Shown: positions 6,660 to 10,373 of the stretch, piece after piece | Layout: every line of letters begins with the position of its first letter | How positions within the stretch are numbered: position 1 is the first letter of the stretch | DNA from: a bacterium | GTDB taxonomy: Bacteria > Desulfobacterota > UBA8473 | DNA length: 10,373 nucleotides | Direction: 5' to 3' | Assembly: GCA_009773075.1 (NCBI GenBank) | Contig: WOUX01000012.1 | Coordinates: 1 to 10,373 of the forward strand | Position numbers and translations under genes: made by a program | The notes under the pieces: model-generated | The model's database searches: none | What the model was told of the DNA's origin: nothing | Seen by the model: the letters and a program-made list of their open reading frames with translations, nothing else

Positions 6660-7526
6660 CTATAACCTCAACAATCTTTTGGCATTCTCACCATATATCT
6701 TGTCAATCTCCTCCTGGGAAAGACCGCAGTTCTCTATCTGTTTCCTATATCTCCTCTGGTCTATCAGAGGATAGTCGGTACCAAATAGAATTTTATCGGG
6801 GCCGATTATCTTTACCGCAACAGGATATATTTTGTGAGTATATAAAAATATAGATGCTGCAGTATCGTAATACACCCTTTCCGCAGCCTTTGCTACCTCT
6901 GGCATCAATTCATAAAAGAGGAATCCCCCTCCCCAATGAGCCATAATAATATCTATATCAGGACAAGAAAGGATAAAATCATAATACTGTTTGATCTCTG
7001 TTTTCGCCTTTCCCACGTAGTAATGACCCACGGTCTCATTGGCATGTACCATAATTGGGATATTGAGACCCTTTGCCGCTTCTACGATCGGACGCATAAC
7101 CTTTTCGTCATCTATCGCCACCCTATGAGCCTCTGTAACTATCTCACCAACACCTTTCAAGCCCAATCCAACACATCGCTCAATCTCTTTAACCATCTTG
7201 CCTCTATCTTTCAATTGAATGGAAGCGAAACCTATAAGCCTGTCAGGATATCTTTTAATAGATTCCAGGAGGTAGTCATTCCCATCCTTACAGAGTCCTT
7301 CATCTGACCATGTAAACCCACACACTACACTTTTGTCCACCCCTGACTGATCCATAGAGGCTACTAATTCTTCAGCGCCTATCATGCCAGCCTTCTTTGA
7401 TTCTCCCAGCATATTGGACCGCTGTCCGCCAAATAATAAGCGGAAAAGAGGGTCCTTTTTCCGATACTTATCCAGATTGTTCCTCACCTCTTTGGAGAAT
7501 ATATGGGTATGGAAGTCTATTATCAT
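6660..7526 (-). CDS. Amidohydrolase-2 family metal-dependent hydrolase
   Basis: 288-residue TIM-barrel metallohydrolase of the Amidohydro_2 type (the superfamily of ACMSD-like decarboxylases and hydrolases). The metal-site series is complete: DFHTH with His6 and His8 at the N-terminus, His161 in IMVHANE, His197 in MAHWGGG, and Asp251 in FGTDYP. Glu128 in GVGEIVTEAH is a further conserved acid. No signal peptide is present. The start ATG overlaps the adenosyltransferase stop as ATGA, with a strong GGAGGGG 5 bases upstream lying inside the preceding coding sequence. This argues for translational coupling. The substrate cannot be read from the sequence. Members of this family are often annotated only as predicted metal-dependent hydrolase. 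Its place between a cobalamin enzyme and a peptidase does not define a pathway. Confidence 0.88.
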   Translation of the reverse strand: MIIDFHTHIFSKEVRNNLDKYRKKDPLFRLLFGGQRSNMLGESKKAGMIGAEELVASMDQSGVDKSVVCGFTWSDEGLCKDGNDYLLESIKRYPDRLIGFASIQLKDRGKMVKEIERCVGLGLKGVGEIVTEAHRVAIDDEKVMRPIVEAAKGLNIPIMVHANETVGHYYVGKAKTEIKQYYDFILSCPDIDIIMAHWGGGFLFYELMPEVAKAAERVYYDTAASIFLYTHKIYPVAVKIIGPDKILFGTDYPLIDQRRYRKQIENCGLSQEEIDKIYGENAKRLLRL

Positions 7527-8053
7527 ATATCCCCTCCATCCGGTGATTCTTCATAGCGGGCCAAAGTGAATATCAAATCTGCTGATCTATTAAGGTATGC
7601 CAGTATCTTATCGTTGAGCAAAATATTATCTTCCTTTAACCCTACAGCCCTCCTTTCTCCCCTTCTTATTATGGTACGGGCCATGTCCAGAGACGCAGAG
7701 GCCAGAGATGTTCCTGGAATGATAAAGCTTTTAGGCAACTTTATCTTATCCTCCATCTCTTCAATAAGGTTTTGTAATTCCTGTATGTCCTCTTCTTCAA
7801 TCTTCTTCTTCAACTTTCCATAATCCTTCGGATCGGTGGCCAGTTCTCCCCCTATTACAAAGAGCATTTCCTGAACCTTATAGATAATCTCCTTAACTCT
7901 CTCATTCCTGGAAAGGGCTCTGGCAAAACCCAGTGTGGAATTGGCCTCGTCCAGGGTGCCGTAGGTTTCAGGTCTCGGATCGGATTTGCGTATTCTCTGA
8001 CCATACAGCATACTGGTGTATCCTTCATCGCCTTTTTTATTAAACAGCTTCAT
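7523..8053 (-). CDS. pduO: ATP:cob(I)alamin adenosyltransferase, PduO type
   Basis: 176 residues, standard length for PduO/MMAB-type enzymes, which transfer the 5'-deoxyadenosyl group of ATP to cob(I)alamin to make adenosylcobalamin. The N-terminal ATP-binding signature is present (NKKGDEGYTSMLYGQRIRK, residues 5-23), then the Y31-x-x-x-D-E-A-N segment with Asp35. The helical ATRTIIRR-like element has Arg129, Arg130, Glu132 and Arg133 (RTIIRRGERR), and the C-terminal LNRSADLIFTLAR (153-165) is present. The enzyme is a cytoplasmic trimer in characterised relatives. The start has GGGAGG 4 bases before the ATG. It implies B12-dependent metabolism in the host, for example a mutase or dehydratase, but no such partner lies in this window. 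It overlaps the next gene by 4 bases. Confidence 0.93.
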   Translation of the reverse strand: MKLFNKKGDEGYTSMLYGQRIRKSDPRPETYGTLDEANSTLGFARALSRNERVKEIIYKVQEMLFVIGGELATDPKDYGKLKKKIEEEDIQELQNLIEEMEDKIKLPKSFIIPGTSLASASLDMARTIIRRGERRAVGLKEDNILLNDKILAYLNRSADLIFTLARYEESPDGGDI

Positions 8054-8076
8054 AAATCCTCCCTATCTACTTCTTT

Positions 8077-9279
8077 CTACTGCATACTGATTTTTCCATA
8101 AACACCATCATATCCTGGTATAACCTTCAGCTTTCCTTCTCTTACCTTCATGATTCCTTCTAAGATATTTGGTTGGGTAAGCCCTGTCAATTCATCCCTG
8201 GATAGATATAAAAGGATGTTGAACTCATTCCCCCCCTTTGCGATCATTTTTTCATACTCTCTTCTTACTTTGACTGTATTTACACCGCATCCCAGCACTT
8301 CGGCGATAATTTCCTCCAGTGGGACCAGATGCCTGGCAGGGATTGCCCCCTCTGGCACAAAACCTTCAGGGCGATCCGAGAGGGTTTCTACGCGGTGCAT
8401 TACCCCAATGGTAAGTCCTCTTTTGCATACCGGACATATATTATCGTTGTTTTTGCTCTCAGATGGAGAAAAGAGAATACCACAGTTTCTGTGTCCATCA
8501 TAATGATACTTTCCTCCCTCAGGAAAGAATTCTACGGTAAAGAGCAGCTTACTGTGATCCTTTTCTCTCAGGCACTTTATGATTTGATTATAGTTTAAAT
8601 CACAATTAAAAACATTTGCCTCCCTGCCTATTTTAGCGGGTGAATGGGCATCGGAGTTGGAAATCAGGGTGATTCTGTCTAAAGCAGAAAGCCTCCAGTT
8701 CATCTCCGGGTCTGAAGACAAACCGGTTTCGATAGCATAGATATATTCAGCTTGATCCCCGAAACACTCCTCCATAGAATCAAAACCTGAATTAGCCCCG
8801 AAAAGAGAAAACCACGGGGTCCACGCGTGGGCAGGTACAAGAAAGCACTCTTCAGATGTATCCAATACCAGTTTGACCAGGTCTTTGACATGGAATCCAA
8901 AGGTGGGTCTGCCGTCGGAACTGAGCTTGCCCCTTCTTCCCAATTTTGCGTTTATCTTCTCCACTACTTCTAAAGTAGGGGCAAAGACAAGTGTATGAAT
9001 CTTATGGAGCTTCCCCGCCTGAGAGAAAATATTGCTTACCTCGGCAGTCAAGACAAAGCTAACGTTTTTGCTTCCGTTCTTCAGGGTTAGAAGGTTACCA
9101 TCAGAAGGCTCAAGTTTTGTTTTTAGTTCAGCAAAGTATGAGGGATGAGTGAAGTCTCCAGTCCCCAACACGGTGATTCCCTTAATCTCTGCCCACTTGC
9201 CAAGGGTTTCAACTTCCATATCTTTGCTGGTTGCTCTACTGTACCTGGAATGGACATGGAAATCTGCTATGAATCTCAT
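8077..9279 (-). CDS. EndoQ-like PHP-domain DNA repair endonuclease with zinc finger
   Basis: 400 residues. The PHP domain (about 1-240) has a full metal-ligand series: His8 and His10 (DFHVHSRYS), Asp42 and His45 (GTGDFTHP), Glu80, His95, His151 (PAHAWTPWF), and Asp210 and His212 (SNSDAHS). A zinc-binding insert follows, with Cys266, Cys282, Cys285 and probably His263 (or His259). A helical C-terminal region (about 300-400) ends in PGYDGVYGKI. This is the layout of endonuclease Q, which nicks DNA 5' of deaminated bases and abasic sites in Thermococcales and some bacteria. Bacterial members are often labelled as PHP or UvrD-related proteins. The activity here is inferred from the family. Upstream GAAGAGGGG provides a closely spaced ribosome site. 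It lies 22 bases after yjbQ and 23 before pduO in the operon. Confidence 0.82.
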   Translation of the reverse strand: MRFIADFHVHSRYSRATSKDMEVETLGKWAEIKGITVLGTGDFTHPSYFAELKTKLEPSDGNLLTLKNGSKNVSFVLTAEVSNIFSQAGKLHKIHTLVFAPTLEVVEKINAKLGRRGKLSSDGRPTFGFHVKDLVKLVLDTSEECFLVPAHAWTPWFSLFGANSGFDSMEECFGDQAEYIYAIETGLSSDPEMNWRLSALDRITLISNSDAHSPAKIGREANVFNCDLNYNQIIKCLREKDHSKLLFTVEFFPEGGKYHYDGHRNCGILFSPSESKNNDNICPVCKRGLTIGVMHRVETLSDRPEGFVPEGAIPARHLVPLEEIIAEVLGCGVNTVKVRREYEKMIAKGGNEFNILLYLSRDELTGLTQPNILEGIMKVREGKLKVIPGYDGVYGKISMQ

Positions 9280-9301
9280 ACCCCTCTTCCCAGGGTTACT
9301 G

Positions 9302-9691
9302 TTATATAATCTTCACCAAAAACTTTCTGTTTCTTGGGCCATCGAACTCACAGAAGAATACCGACTGCCAGGTTCCCAATGCCAATTTCCCGTCCTCTAT
9401 AATAATAGTTTCGGAAGACCCCACCAGACTCGTTTTTATATGGGCGTCTGAGTTGCCCTCTGTATGGCGATAGTTATCATCAGGTGGAATAAGCTTTCCG
9501 AGTTTCATGATGATATCTCTTGGAACATTGGGGTCAGCATTCTCATTTATGGTGACAGCCGCTGTGGTATGGGGAACAAAGACACAACAGATTCCATTTC
9601 TCACCTTGCTGTCAGTAACTGCCTTTTGAATCTGATGGGTTATATCCAGCATCTCTGTTCGTTGGCCGGTTTTAACTGAAAATGTCTGCAT
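9302..9691 (-). CDS. yjbQ: YjbQ family protein (UPF0047)
   Basis: 129 residues, typical for the family, which forms small trimeric cytoplasmic proteins. E. coli YjbQ has weak thiamine-phosphate synthase activity, and the physiological role is unsettled. Signature residues are all present: PHTTAAVTINENADPNV (His41, Glu50, Asn51), HTEGNSDAHIK (His75, Asn79, His83), GSSETIII, and the closing LGTWQSVFFCEFDGPR (Trp107, Gln108). The ATG at 9691 has AGGAGG 9 bases upstream. The frame remains open for 32 codons upstream, but that part is basic, not family-like and not needed. It is the first gene of the five-gene minus-strand run, so the operon promoter should lie in 9692-9850, where no strong sigma-70 match was found. 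Confidence 0.92.
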   Translation of the reverse strand: MQTFSVKTGQRTEMLDITHQIQKAVTDSKVRNGICCVFVPHTTAAVTINENADPNVPRDIIMKLGKLIPPDDNYRHTEGNSDAHIKTSLVGSSETIIIEDGKLALGTWQSVFFCEFDGPRNRKFLVKII

Positions 9692-9787
9692 CTTGAATAT
9701 CCTCCTGTTAACCTTGAGGAAATTCCTTTTCTGGAAAATAGTCTTGGCTTTGAAAGAAGCTATTTCTCTTCGGTAACGATTAGGCAA

Positions 9788-10169
9788 GCTTTCTATCTTT
9801 TAATTTATCTACTGTTTTCTAGCATAGCTTTTAGATAAGGTTTAGTCAAACCCTTTTTCATCAAAAAATCACAGGCATTCTTATACCGCTTGACATCCAG
9901 GCACTATATCTTGGGGTAGTTTCCCCTTGACACACAAGCCCCTTTCCGCTATATTCCCTTCTGCTACCACCAGAAGCTGGTTTTTTATCCATCCTACGTA
10001 GTCCTGTCTTTTTTAGATGCTAGGTTGACTCATGCTTAATTTGCGGACAACCCATCACCCACTTCAAGAAAAGAGAAAGAGTAGAAGGTTAGAGCCTACC
10101 CTGATGAGCCCTTATCCTAGAGCAAAGCAATGGGAAATCCGAGGTAGGAAGGGGAAAAGGAGATGCAGT
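9788..10169. other. 380-base region without an intact gene
   Basis: It separates the divergent yjbQ operon and the WD40 lipoprotein gene. It contains a possible decayed minus-strand coding remnant (9805-10012) and a leader-like segment with competing stems (10087-10148). A TTGACT hexamer lies at 10025-10030, but no matching -10 was found at 16-18 bases. No tRNA, intact transposase or terminal repeats were seen. Confidence 0.5.
9805..10012 (-). pseudogene. Possible decayed 3' end of an unidentified gene
   Basis: On the minus strand one frame from about 10012 stays open for 43 codons and reads protein-like (for example DYVGWIKNQLLVVAEGNIAE). It then hits a stop just as another frame becomes open and protein-like (LDVKRYKNACDFLMKKGL), ending at TAA 9805-9807. 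One frameshift near 9900 would join them as QDIVPG/CLDVKRYK. No start or ribosome site is left. I do not recognise the family. Chance open frames of this size are possible, so this is a weak call. Confidence 0.25.
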
Positions 10170-10373
10170 ATGTATAAAACAAAGTCTGTTTTAAAAGCAT
10201 TACTAATATCCCTTGTCATTACTGCTTGTTCAGGCAATCCCCTTGCCGCTGAAAAGCTTGCCCCTGAAGGTAGTAAGCAGGGGCCCGAGATTTTTGTGCA
10301 AATAGGGCATTCAGCCGAAATTCAGACGCTGGTGTTTTCCCGGGACGGGAAATACATGGCTTCCGGGGACAAC
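10170..10373 (+). CDS. WD40-repeat lipoprotein, N-terminal fragment (cut by window edge)
   Basis: 68 codons are visible. The product starts MYKTKSVLKALLISLVITAC, a signal peptide with lipobox I-T-A-C20, so export and lipidation are expected. After a short linker comes the start of a WD40 blade, QIGHSAEIQTLVFSRDGKYM followed by ASGDN, matching the GH...V.SVAFSPDGK.LASG consensus with variations. AAGGAG stands 7 bases before the ATG. An earlier ATG at 10163 meets a stop after four codons. Only the first blade is in the window. WD40 beta-propellers usually mediate protein contacts. In related bacterial proteins a leading propeller can be joined to a C-terminal caspase-like or other effector domain, which cannot be seen here. 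Confidence 0.8.
   Translation, partial: MYKTKSVLKALLISLVITACSGNPLAAEKLAPEGSKQGPEIFVQIGHSAEIQTLVFSRDGKYMASGDN

Noticed and set aside
6936..7307. 123-codon plus-strand open frame antisense to the amidohydrolase
   Set aside because: It mirrors conserved metal-site coding sequence on the other strand and reads like a shadow translation.
9692..9787. 32-codon N-terminal extension of yjbQ
   Set aside because: The family start at MQTFSVKT has AGGAGG at proper spacing; the added segment is basic with no family resemblance.
9969..9986. Terminator-like 5-base stem ACCAG/CTGGT followed by T6 on the plus strand
   Set aside because: The stem is short and no plus-strand gene ends before it; it also lies in the putative coding remnant.
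10025..10053. TTGACT as -35 of a promoter for the WD40 gene
   Set aside because: No sequence resembling TATAAT lies 15-19 bases downstream.
10101..10137. Hammerhead-ribozyme-like CTGATGA ... GAAA
   Set aside because: Stem II does not pair next to the core (G faces G), there is no room for stem III before GGTAGG, and no UH cleavage site stands before the upstream stem.

Overview
The window looks like a chromosomal segment of a Gram-negative, moderate-to-low GC bacterium. Three proteins carry lipoprotein signal peptides with lipoboxes, and one of these has a BamD/CpoB-like TPR segment. Purine-rich Shine-Dalgarno sites precede most starts. The mix of a class II aldolase, a tandem M16 peptidase, a PduO-type adenosyltransferase, a bacterial EndoQ-type PHP protein and a WD40 lipoprotein would suit a deltaproteobacterium (Desulfobacterota) or a neighbouring anaerobic lineage. 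That placement is inference from gene content only.

Left part (1-2020), all on the minus strand. At the left edge is the N-terminus of a lipoprotein cut by the window. Upstream of it is a compact type II toxin-antitoxin pair: a BrnT-like toxin followed by a ribbon-helix-helix (CopG/BrnA-like) antitoxin, overlapping by 11 bases. Its own promoter is so close to the toxin start that the mRNA would be almost leaderless. A class II fructose-bisphosphate aldolase follows, with all its zinc and catalytic residues.

Centre (about 1980-4047), plus strand. A TTGACA-type promoter and an unusual pair of facing heptamer arrays precede a two-gene unit. The first gene is a membrane protein (TM, periplasmic helical sensor, TM, HAMP) with a GGDEF domain whose guanine-recognition residues are lost. 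The second is a coiled-coil outer-envelope lipoprotein. Together they look like an envelope-linked signalling unit whose c-di-GMP synthesis is doubtful.

Right part (4053-9691), minus strand. Five tightly packed genes read right to left: yjbQ, an EndoQ-like PHP/zinc-finger protein, PduO-type cob(I)alamin adenosyltransferase, an amidohydrolase-2 family metal hydrolase, and an 867-residue tandem M16 peptidase with an active N-terminal half and a degenerate C-terminal half. Gaps are 22 and 23 bases, then a 4-base ATGA overlap, then 3 bases, so this is very probably one operon. It ends only 5 bases from the convergent lipoprotein gene.

Right edge (9788-10373). About 380 bases without an intact gene hold what may be the decayed 3' end of a minus-strand gene and a leader with two mutually exclusive stems. 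The start of a WD40-repeat lipoprotein follows on the plus strand and is cut by the window end.

No tRNA, rRNA, CRISPR array or intact insertion sequence was seen. The most unusual items are the degenerate GGDEF protein, the facing heptamer arrays, the single-chain split M16 active site and the EndoQ-like gene inside a metabolic-looking operon.
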